Origin: Pelomicrobium sp036803785
GTDB lineage: Bacteria; Pseudomonadota; Gammaproteobacteria; Burkholderiales; UBA6910
DNA length: 49,293 bases
Reading direction: 5' to 3'
Assembly: GCF_036803785.1 (NCBI RefSeq)
Contig: NZ_DAIRTR010000005.1
Location: 1 to 49,293 of the forward strand
Of this stretch, positions 22,761 through 29,483 are shown in pieces (positions within the stretch are counted from its first letter, which is position 1; the number at the start of each line of letters is the position of its first letter). The notes under the pieces are model-generated. The model saw only the letters and a list, made by a program, of their open reading frames with translations, was not told where the DNA came from and searched no databases. Position numbers and translations under genes: made by a program.

Positions 22761-22868
22761 TGTTCCCACGCTTGGCATTTCATCGTCATGATCCGGACAC
22801 GATCGTGGGAACATTCGACCCCAAACGTGGGAACACATCGGTCAATACTGGGAACAAAAGTGGGAACA
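22761..22868. repeat. phased GTGGGAACA repeats upstream of integrase
   Basis: Five copies of a GTGGGAACA-like element lie between the integrase gene and mnmE. Forward copies begin at 22804, 22826, 22848 (CTGGGAACA) and 22859, and an inverted copy occupies 22761-22770. Forward spacings are 22, 22 and 11 bp, so all lie on the same face of the helix. They are candidate arm-type sites for the integrase or its directionality factor, or sites for a regulator of int. Confidence 0.7.
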
Positions 22869-22980
22869 AATTCGACCGGATTTTCGTGGAAAACGCAAGA
22901 CCTCCATGGAACAAGTAACTACAGATATGCTGTTATATCAACGATTTACTGGAATAACATGGACGTCACTGGAATATTTG

Positions 22981-22998
22981 CTACTTTCCGATGCAGAA
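22981..22998 (-). other. attachment site candidate at the 3' end of mnmE
   Basis: The last 18 bases of mnmE read TTCTGCATCGGAAAGTAG on the coding strand. This encodes the conserved end F-C-I-G-K-stop and matches, in most positions as I recall it, the 18-bp site at which SGI1-family islands insert. The island integrase gene begins 244 bp away. The matching repeat at the other end of the island is not in this window, so this remains a candidate. Confidence 0.6.
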
Positions 22999-24324
22999 GC
23001 GGGAAAAGATCTGGCCCAACAGATCGTCGGCGGTGAACTCTCCCGTGATTTGGCCCAGGGCCACGTGGGCCAGGCGCAGCTCCTCGGCGAAGAGCTCTAG
23101 GCCTCGGCCTGCCGCCTCGGCCGCGGCGGCGAGCCGCTCCTCGGCCCGGGCGAGGGCTTCCAGATGCCGCGCTCGGGCCATGAATATCCCTTCGCCGCCC
23201 CCTGTCCATCCCACCTGCCGGAGCAGCGCCTGTTGGAGCAAGTCCACCCCCTCTCCCGTCTTGGCGGAGAGCCATACCTCGGCCACGCTCCCCTCCTGGG
23301 CGAGGCGAGGCGCCACGCCAGCAAGATCGATCTTGTTGCGCACAATCACCCGGGGCAGTCCGGGGGGAAGCTGCCCCAGGATAGCCTCGTCTTCTGGCAT
23401 CACCCCCCGGGCGTACTCGGTGACCACCAGGACCAGATCCGCCTGGGCCGCCGCCGCTCGCGCTCGCTCGATGCCGATGCGCTCCACGGCGTCTTGGGTC
23501 TCCCGCAGGCCTGCGGTGTCGATGATGTGGAAAGGCACGCCCTGGATTTCCACCTGGCTGCGCAGGGTATCCCGGGTGGTGCCGGGGACCTCGGTGACGA
23601 TGGCTACCTCCTCCCGCGCCAGACGGTTGAGCAGGCTCGATTTGCCCACGTTCGGGCGCCCCACCAAGGCTACCTGCGCTCCTTCCCGCAGCAGCGCTCC
23701 CTGCCGGGCGTTGGCGACCAGAGCCCGCAGCTTGCCGCGCAACCGCTCGAGCCGCCCGAAGGCGTCGGCCTCCTGCAGGAAATCGATCTCTTCGTCGGGA
23801 AAATCCAGGGTCGCCTCGGTGAGGGCCCGCAGCTCGATCAGCTCTTCTTTGAGCGCGTTCACTTCCCGGGAAAACTCCCCCTGCAGGGAACGCATGGCGC
23901 TGCGCGCGGCCTGGGCAGTGGAGGCGTCGATCAGGTCGGCGACGCTTTCTGCCTGGGCCAGATCCAGCTTGCCGTTCAAGAAAGCCCGCTTGCTGAACTC
24001 TCCAGGTTCGGCGAGCCGAGCCCCCAACTCGAGGCAGCGCTGGAGCAGGAGGCGGAGCACCGTCATGCCGCCATGGCCCTGCAGCTCCACCACGTCCTCC
24101 CCCGTGTAGGAGCGGGGCGCGGGGAAATAGAGCACGATGCCTTCGTCGATCACCTGTCCCTCGGCGTCCTTGAGGGGGGCTAGCGTGGCGAAGCGGGGCG
24201 CGGGCACGCGCCCGAGGAGCGCGATCAGGAAGGGCTTGAGGTTACGGCCGGAGAGCCGCACGATGCCGATGCCGCCACGCCCGGGCGGCGTGGCAATGGC
24301 TGCGATCGGCTCACCGTTTTCCAT
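22981..24324 (-). CDS. mnmE: tRNA uridine-5-carboxymethylaminomethyl modification GTPase MnmE
   Basis: This 447-residue GTPase works with MnmG to modify the wobble uridine of certain tRNAs. The N-terminal folate-binding domain (1-118), the helical domain and the inserted G domain are all present. The P-loop is GRPNVGKS, with PGTTRDT and DTAGLRET as switch motifs, and the protein ends in the catalytic FCIGK. Length and domain order are normal, so island insertion has kept the end of the gene intact. It overlaps the yidC stop by 14 bp. It is the last gene of the rpmH-rnpA-yidD-yidC-mnmE operon. Confidence 0.97.
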   Translation of the reverse strand: MENGEPIAAIATPPGRGGIGIVRLSGRNLKPFLIALLGRVPAPRFATLAPLKDAEGQVIDEGIVLYFPAPRSYTGEDVVELQGHGGMTVLRLLLQRCLELGARLAEPGEFSKRAFLNGKLDLAQAESVADLIDASTAQAARSAMRSLQGEFSREVNALKEELIELRALTEATLDFPDEEIDFLQEADAFGRLERLRGKLRALVANARQGALLREGAQVALVGRPNVGKSSLLNRLAREEVAIVTEVPGTTRDTLRSQVEIQGVPFHIIDTAGLRETQDAVERIGIERARAAAAQADLVLVVTEYARGVMPEDEAILGQLPPGLPRVIVRNKIDLAGVAPRLAQEGSVAEVWLSAKTGEGVDLLQQALLRQVGWTGGGEGIFMARARHLEALARAEERLAAAAEAAGRGLELFAEELRLAHVALGQITGEFTADDLLGQIFSRFCIGK

Positions 24325-25957
24325 GAGCAGCGGCCGCCCGCTCCAGCTGGCGGGTGATGTACCACTGCTGCGCGATGGACAGGACGTTATTCACCAGCCA
24401 GTAAAGCACCAGCCCGGCAGGGAAGAAGAAAAAGAAAATGGAGAAGGCGATGGGCATGATCTGCATCACCCGGGCCTGGATCGGGTCCGGGGGCGTGGGA
24501 TTGAGCTTGGTCTGAATCCACATGGTGGCGCCCATCACTACCGGCAGGACGAAATAGGGATCCGGCGCCGAGAGATCTCGGATCCAGCCGACGAAGGGGG
24601 CGTTGCGCAGCTCCACCGCCGCAACCAGCACCCAGTACAAGGCGATGAACACCGGAATCTGAATCAGGATCGGCAAGCATCCGCCCAAGGGGTTGATCTT
24701 CTCCTCCTTGTAGAGCTCCATCATCGCCTGGTGCAACTTCTGTCGGTCATGGCCGTACAGCTCCTTGATCCGCTGCAGCCGGGGGGTGATAGCCTTCATG
24801 CGCGCCATGGAGCGGTAGCTCGCCGCCGACAGAGGATAGAACACCGCCTTAACCAGCACAGTGAGCAGGATGATGGCTACGCCCCAGTTGCCCACCCACC
24901 GGTGGAACAGCGCCAGCACCCAGAACAAGGGGGCCGCGATCACGGTAAGCCAGCCGTAGTCCACCACTAGGTCGAGGCCCGGGGCGAGCTGGGCCAGCGT
25001 GCGCTGTTCCTGGGGCCCGGCGTAAAGCCGCATGCTCGCCGTGCGGCTGGCTCCCGGCTCGATGGTACCCACCGGCACAATGACCCCTGCGGCGTACAGG
25101 TCGGGGGCGAGCTGCCGGGCGAAGAATTCCCGGGAGACATTGCCCTCGGGAAGCCAGGCTGCGAAGAAATAGTGCTGGACCATGGCAATCCAGCCGTCGG
25201 TGACCGCCTTCGGCAGCCCTGCCTTGCCCTTTTCGATGTCGGAGAAGGGGAGCTTGTGAAACTTGGTCTCCTCGGTGTACACGGCGGGGCCGGTGTAGGT
25301 ATAGAGGAAGCGCTGCTCGCCCTCGGGGGCCTTGCCATCCCGCTGGAACTGGTAGTAGGCGAAGGGCGACAGGGGGGCGGCACCCCCGTTGCGGATGGAG
25401 AAAGCCACGTCTATCAGATAGCTGCCGCGGCGGAAGGTGTAGATCTTCTCCACCACAAGGCCGTTGACAGGCGGCGCGGCAAGCCGCACCTGCACCGCAT
25501 CCTCCCCAGGCTTCAGCTCATAAGGCCCGGGCTCGGCGCTGAAAAGGGTTTTGTGATTCGGTAGGCTGTCGCCGATCAAGCCCGACTGGGCCACGTACAC
25601 CCGCTCGGCCTCCCGCTGGAACAAAACGAAGGGTTTGTTCTTGTCCACCGCTCCGGGGTGCTTGAGCAGCTCCAGCCGGACCAGGTCGCCCCCGAGGGTC
25701 TGGATCTCTGCCCGCACCACGTCCGTGGTCACGGTGAGGATGCGCCCGCTCTGCGGCTCACCCGGGCGGTCGGCCTGGGCGAGCTCCCCCTGCTTCTCCA
25801 GCAGCTCCCGTCCTACCGTGGGCGCCGGTGCCTCGGGCGCAGGCTGGGCCTGGGGAGGGGACGCCACGGGGGCGCGCTGGTGCTGTTGCCAAGCGTCCCA
25901 CAGGAACAATAGGGACATGGAAAAGATTAGGAACAGGATCAGCCGTTGAATTTCCAT
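24311..25957 (-). CDS. yidC: membrane protein insertase YidC
   Basis: This 548-residue inner-membrane insertase has the N-terminal signal-anchor helix (residues 4-22), a large periplasmic beta domain (about 60-340) and the conserved five-helix core (from about 355). The core includes the cytoplasmic loop with RMKAITPRLQRIKELYGHDR and the motif NPLGGCLPILIQIPVFIALY. Together these match Gram-negative YidC. The ATG at 25957 is preceded by GAGGACCC and overlaps the yidD end by 19 bp. It inserts membrane proteins alone or with SecYEG. Confidence 0.97.
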   Translation of the reverse strand: MEIQRLILFLIFSMSLLFLWDAWQQHQRAPVASPPQAQPAPEAPAPTVGRELLEKQGELAQADRPGEPQSGRILTVTTDVVRAEIQTLGGDLVRLELLKHPGAVDKNKPFVLFQREAERVYVAQSGLIGDSLPNHKTLFSAEPGPYELKPGEDAVQVRLAAPPVNGLVVEKIYTFRRGSYLIDVAFSIRNGGAAPLSPFAYYQFQRDGKAPEGEQRFLYTYTGPAVYTEETKFHKLPFSDIEKGKAGLPKAVTDGWIAMVQHYFFAAWLPEGNVSREFFARQLAPDLYAAGVIVPVGTIEPGASRTASMRLYAGPQEQRTLAQLAPGLDLVVDYGWLTVIAAPLFWVLALFHRWVGNWGVAIILLTVLVKAVFYPLSAASYRSMARMKAITPRLQRIKELYGHDRQKLHQAMMELYKEEKINPLGGCLPILIQIPVFIALYWVLVAAVELRNAPFVGWIRDLSAPDPYFVLPVVMGATMWIQTKLNPTPPDPIQARVMQIMPIAFSIFFFFFPAGLVLYWLVNNVLSIAQQWYITRQLERAAAAHGKR

Positions 25958-26172
25958 GGGTCCTCGGGCACCGGGTCATAGCCTCCGGCGTGGAACGGGT
26001 GGCAGCGCGCCAGACGCTTGAGGGCGAGCCACGTTCCCCGTCCAGCGCCATGGCGTTGGATCGCCTCCCGGGCGTATTCCGAGCAGCTCGGAGTGAACCG
26101 GCAACGCGGCCCGAGCAGGGGGCTCACCCCGATCTGATAGGCTCGAAGGAGAACGATCAAGAGCCGTGACAT
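25939..26172 (-). CDS. yidD: membrane protein insertion efficiency factor YidD
   Basis: This 77-residue protein has the three conserved blocks of YidD: an amphipathic N-terminus (LIVLLRAYQIGVSPLLGPRC), FTPSCSEYAREAI, and RCHPFHAGGYDPVP. It binds the inner face of the cytoplasmic membrane and aids YidC-dependent insertion. It overlaps rnpA upstream by 16 bp and yidC downstream by 19 bp, the standard arrangement. Confidence 0.95.
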   Translation of the reverse strand: MSRLLIVLLRAYQIGVSPLLGPRCRFTPSCSEYAREAIQRHGAGRGTWLALKRLARCHPFHAGGYDPVPEDPWKFNG

Positions 26173-26519
26173 GGGGCCATTCTCTGCATCAGGGCTGCCA
26201 GCTCTTCCCGCGCCGCTGCCCCTTCCCTCCGGGAGATCGGGCGCCTTAAGCGCACGACGATGTCCGCCCCCCCCAACGCCGCCTGCCGCTGGCGGAAGAC
26301 TTCCCGGGCGATGCGCTTAGCGTAGTTGCGGTCCACGGCGCGAGGCGCCGCCTTGCGCGACACCGCCAAGCCAAGCCGGGGCCGCCCTAGGCCGTTGCGC
26401 CGGGCGAACACTTGGAAAAACCGGCCAGCGAGGCTCGAGCGCTGCTCGAAAACGGCGCGATACTCGCCGGGCTGGCGCAGTCGCGCCGATGGGGGAAATC
26501 CGTGCCGCCGTATCGCCAG
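26157..26519 (-). CDS. rnpA: ribonuclease P protein component RnpA
   Basis: This protein of about 120 residues is the protein subunit of RNase P, which trims the 5' leader of precursor tRNAs. The FPPSARLR start region, FFQVFARRNG, RPRLGLAVSRKAAPRAVDRN and the RNR-type motif RNYAKRIAREVFR are all present. The start codon is unresolved: no ATG, GTG or TTG lies in frame between the rpmH stop and FPPSARL. Only CTG (26519), ATC (26522) or ATA (26513) are available, so I give the CTG as a provisional start. Either a rare start codon is used or the sequence has an error. Confidence 0.85.
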   Translation of the reverse strand: MAIRRHGFPPSARLRQPGEYRAVFEQRSSLAGRFFQVFARRNGLGRPRLGLAVSRKAAPRAVDRNYAKRIAREVFRQRQAALGGADIVVRLRRPISRREGAAAREELAALMQRMAPCHGS

Positions 26520-26521
26520 GA

Positions 26522-26656
26522 TCAGACGCTGAGCCGGGCACGGCCTTTCGCCCGGCGCGCGCGGATCACCGCCGCCCCCGAGCGAGTGCGCATGCGAACC
26601 CGAAAGCCATGGGTGCGCTTTCGCCGAACGACCGACGGCTGGTAGGTGCGCTTCAT
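26522..26656 (-). CDS. rpmH: 50S ribosomal protein L34
   Basis: This 44-residue, highly basic protein begins MKRTYQPSVVRRKRTHGFRV and ends AKGRARLSV, as ribosomal protein L34 does. It is the first gene of the operon running toward mnmE and is preceded by a near-consensus promoter. It lies in a different frame from the long open frame around rnpA and is easily missed. Confidence 0.95.
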   Translation of the reverse strand: MKRTYQPSVVRRKRTHGFRVRMRTRSGAAVIRARRAKGRARLSV

Positions 26657-26690
26657 GGTCAAACCTCATCGTTGGGCGGAAAAGCCCGGT

Positions 26691-26719
26691 ATTACAAACC
26701 GAGAGCCGTACCCTGTCAA
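26691..26719 (-). promoter_or_regulatory. sigma-70 promoter of rpmH
   Basis: On the minus strand, TTGACA (26719-26714) is followed after exactly 17 bases by TGTAAT (26696-26691). That is a perfect -35 and a five-of-six -10. The ATG of rpmH is 34 bases further on. Strong promoters here are usual for rpmH. Confidence 0.75.
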
Positions 26720-26761
26720 CCGCGGCACGCACGCAGGGGAGCGCGGGTGCCGCTTGCCCGC

Positions 26762-26792
26762 TGTGGATAAGGCGCGGCGAAGGGACTAGAAT
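26762..26792 (+). promoter_or_regulatory. dnaA promoter with overlapping DnaA box
   Basis: TGTGGATAA (26762-26770) is a perfect consensus DnaA box. Within it, TGGATA (26764-26769) is a plausible -35, followed after 17 bases by the -10 TAGAAT (26787-26792), 64 bases before the dnaA ATG. Binding of DnaA to this box would block RNA polymerase, consistent with the well-known autoregulation of dnaA. Confidence 0.65.
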
Positions 26793-26856
26793 AACGCCTC
26801 GTCGATTTCGCGCCGCTCGCGCGAAGTCCTTCTCCCGAAAAAAGATCCCCACCTCC

Positions 26857-28170
26857 ATGGACGAGTTCTGGGCAGGCTGTCTCAAGCATTTCGAGCGCGA
26901 GCTCACACCGCAGCAGTTCAAGACCTGGATCAAGCCGTTAAGATACGAGCGGCAGTCCCGGGGCATCGTCCTTCATGCGCCTAATCGCTTCGTCCTGGAT
27001 TGGGTGCGGGACCGCTTCCTGCAGACGATCGAAGCCATGGCCAAGGCCCATTTCGCTGCGGCCGTGCCCGTGAGCTTAGAGCTTTCGGGTCAGGAGGCCG
27101 ACGGGGCCAGCACCCAGGGCCTGCCCCGAGCGAGAACCCGGGTTCGGGACCCAAGCCGGCTTAATCCCATCTTTACTTTCGATACCTTCGTCACCGGCAA
27201 GGCGAACCAGCTTGCGCGGGCCGCTGCCATCCAGGTGGCGGAAAATCCCGGCACTGCCTACAACCCCTTGTTCATCTATGGCGGCGTGGGGCTGGGGAAG
27301 ACCCATTTGATCCAGGCGATCGGCAACCTGGTGCACGAGCTCCATCCCGAAGCGAAAATCCGCTATACCCACGCCGAACAGTATGTCTCCGACGTAGTGA
27401 AGGCTTACCAGCACAAGTCCTTCGACGATTTCAAGCAGTATTACCACTCCTTGGATCTGCTGCTGATCGACGACATCCAGTTCTTCGGCGGCAAGAGCCG
27501 AACCCAGGAGGAGTTTTTCTATGCCTTCAACGCCCTCATCGAGGCCCACAAGCAGGTGGTGATCACCTGCGACAGCTACCCGAAAGAGATCAACGGGATC
27601 GAAGACCGGCTGATTTCCCGTTTTGGCTGGGGACTCACGGTGGCGGTGGAGCCGCCGGAGTTGGAAATGCGGGTGGCAATCCTGATCAAGAAGGCAGCCT
27701 CCGAGCAAATCCAACTGGACGAAGGCGTCGCTTTCTTCGTCGCCAAGCACATCCGCTCCAACGTCCGGGAGTTGGAAGGCGCGCTAAAGCGGGTGGTCGC
27801 CTTTTCCCGCTTCACTGGGATGCCCATCACCCTGGATCTCACCCGGGAGGCGCTCAAAGACCTGCTGGCGGTGCAGAGCCGGCAGATCTCGATTGAGAAT
27901 ATCCAGAAGACGGTCGCCGACTACTACAAGATCAAGGTATCGGATCTGTACTCGAAAAAGCGCTCCCGTAACGTGGCCCGCCCGCGCCAGCTCGCCATGG
28001 CCCTCGCCAAGGAGCTCACTTCCTTAAGCCTGCCAGACATCGGGGATGCCTTCGGCGGACGCGACCACACCACCGTGCTCCACGCCTGCCGCAAGATCGG
28101 CGAGCTACAGGCCACCAACCCAGAGATTTCCCGGGATTTCAAGACTCTGATCCAGATCCTGCGCGGTTGA
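26857..28170 (+). CDS. dnaA: chromosomal replication initiator DnaA
   Basis: This 437-residue initiator has all four domains: the N-terminal DnaB-interacting domain (1-80; FWAGCLKHFERELTPQQFKTW), a short linker, the AAA+ domain with Walker A GGVGLGKTH and Walker B LLLIDDIQF, and the C-terminal helix-turn-helix with GGRDHTTVLHACRKI that binds DnaA boxes. No strong ribosome binding site precedes the ATG at 26857, but MDEFW is a typical start. It is divergent from rpmH. Confidence 0.98.
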   Translation: MDEFWAGCLKHFERELTPQQFKTWIKPLRYERQSRGIVLHAPNRFVLDWVRDRFLQTIEAMAKAHFAAAVPVSLELSGQEADGASTQGLPRARTRVRDPSRLNPIFTFDTFVTGKANQLARAAAIQVAENPGTAYNPLFIYGGVGLGKTHLIQAIGNLVHELHPEAKIRYTHAEQYVSDVVKAYQHKSFDDFKQYYHSLDLLLIDDIQFFGGKSRTQEEFFYAFNALIEAHKQVVITCDSYPKEINGIEDRLISRFGWGLTVAVEPPELEMRVAILIKKAASEQIQLDEGVAFFVAKHIRSNVRELEGALKRVVAFSRFTGMPITLDLTREALKDLLAVQSRQISIENIQKTVADYYKIKVSDLYSKKRSRNVARPRQLAMALAKELTSLSLPDIGDAFGGRDHTTVLHACRKIGELQATNPEISRDFKTLIQILRG

Positions 28171-28359
28171 TCGGGCTGGGACAACCTGTGGATAAGTCCC
28201 GCAGTGCCTCCAGGACAAGTTTTCGTACACAGGCTGTCCACAGGCAGACGAAAGCTTGTACCCAGCCTTTCCATAGGTACAAGAGATTGTTATAATTAGA
28301 AAATTTTTAGTTTCCAGGGCTTTCCGACGGGCTTATTCATTCTTACCAGAAGGACAATC
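28171..28359. other. oriC: candidate replication origin between dnaA and dnaN
   Basis: This intergenic stretch has a perfect DnaA box, TGTGGATAA (28187-28195), and a weaker one in the inverted sense (CTGTCCACA, 28234-28242). It ends in an AT-rich run from about 28286 to 28313 (GATTGTTATAATTAG and on), in an otherwise GC-rich region. This is the pattern of a small oriC with a DNA unwinding element. Another DnaA box lies upstream of dnaA at 26762, so the origin may be bipartite. Confidence 0.6.
28268..28296 (+). promoter_or_regulatory. putative dnaN promoter
   Basis: TTTCCA (28268-28273) and a perfect TATAAT (28291-28296) are separated by 17 bases and point toward dnaN. The -10 lies inside the AT-rich run of the candidate origin, so it could equally be just part of the unwinding element. 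Confidence 0.45.
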
Positions 28360-29469
28360 ATGTTATTGATCGAAGCCGACCGGGACGCGCTTTTGAGGCC
28401 CCTTCAGGCGGTCACCGGGATCGTCGAGCGGCGGCATACCCTCCAGATTCTGTCCAACGTGTTGATCGAGCGCGCCCAGGACGGCACTCGCTTCATGGCG
28501 ACCGACCTGGAGATCCAGGTCTCGACTTTGGCCCACGGGCTTAAGGAGAGCGCCAAACCTTTCTCGCTTACCGTGGCAGCGCGCAAGCTCCATGACATCC
28601 TGCGGGCGCTTCCGGAGAGTGCCCAGGTGGTGCTTGCCCAGGAGGACGGGCGCCTGCAGGTGAGAAGCGGTCGCAGTCGCTTCAGCCTGCAGACTTTGCC
28701 TGCCGAGGATTTTCCCCGGATTGCCGAGAGCGCGGGAGAAGAACTGAGCGTGCGACTGTCGCAAAAGGACTTGCGGCGGGGGCTCTCCCTGGTCCACTAC
28801 GCCATGGCCCAGCAGGATATCCGTTACTACCTGAACGGGCTGCTGCTCGTGCTGGGCGGTCAAGCCTTGAAGCTCGTGGCCACCGACGGCCACCGCCTGG
28901 CTTTTGCTGCGACGGGGCTTGCTGCAGCCGTTGAGGCGCGGGAGGTAATCGTTCCGCGTAAGGCAGTGTTGGAGGTGCTGAAGCTCCTGTCGGACTCGGA
29001 GGACGAAGTTGCGATCACCGTGCGGCCGAACCAGGTGCGCTTCGCCTTTGGGCCGGTGGTGCTGGTCTCCAAGGTGGTGGACGGCAAGTTCCCCGACTAC
29101 CAGCGGGTGATTCCCCAGGCCCATCCCAAGGTGGTGGAGTTGCCGCGCCTTTCCTTTCTACAGGCGCTCTCCCGCGCCTCCATCCTCTCGAGCGACAAGA
29201 TTCGCGGCGTGCGCCTGGTGCTGACAGCGGACAGCCTGCGGGTGATTTGCACCAACAACGAGCAGGAGGAAGCGCAGGAAGAGCTCGCGGTGTCCTATAG
29301 CGGCGAACCGCTCGACATCGGCTTCAACGTCGCCTACCTCATGGACGTTCTCTCCAATCTTTCCAGCGACACCGTGCGCTGTGCCTTCAACGATCCCAAT
29401 TCCAGTTGCCTGGTGACGGTGCCGGGAGACGATCAGTTCAAGTACGTTGTCATGCCAATGCGCATCTAA
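28360..29469 (+). CDS. dnaN: DNA polymerase III beta subunit (sliding clamp)
   Basis: This 369-residue sliding clamp has the usual three domains of about 120 residues each, starting MLLIEADRDALLRPLQAVTG and ending VMPMRI, as is typical. The dimer encircles DNA and tethers polymerase III and other replication or repair proteins. AAGGACAATC precedes the ATG. Its 3' end is 14 bp before the gyrB start. Confidence 0.98.
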   Translation: MLLIEADRDALLRPLQAVTGIVERRHTLQILSNVLIERAQDGTRFMATDLEIQVSTLAHGLKESAKPFSLTVAARKLHDILRALPESAQVVLAQEDGRLQVRSGRSRFSLQTLPAEDFPRIAESAGEELSVRLSQKDLRRGLSLVHYAMAQQDIRYYLNGLLLVLGGQALKLVATDGHRLAFAATGLAAAVEAREVIVPRKAVLEVLKLLSDSEDEVAITVRPNQVRFAFGPVVLVSKVVDGKFPDYQRVIPQAHPKVVELPRLSFLQALSRASILSSDKIRGVRLVLTADSLRVICTNNEQEEAQEELAVSYSGEPLDIGFNVAYLMDVLSNLSSDTVRCAFNDPNSSCLVTVPGDDQFKYVVMPMRI

Positions 29470-29483
29470 CGAGGGTGAATCCG

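Noticed and set aside
22761..22868. CRISPR-like array
   Set aside because: The repeats are only 9-10 bp with 1-13 bp between them, and one copy is inverted. No cas genes are near, so protein-binding sites fit better.
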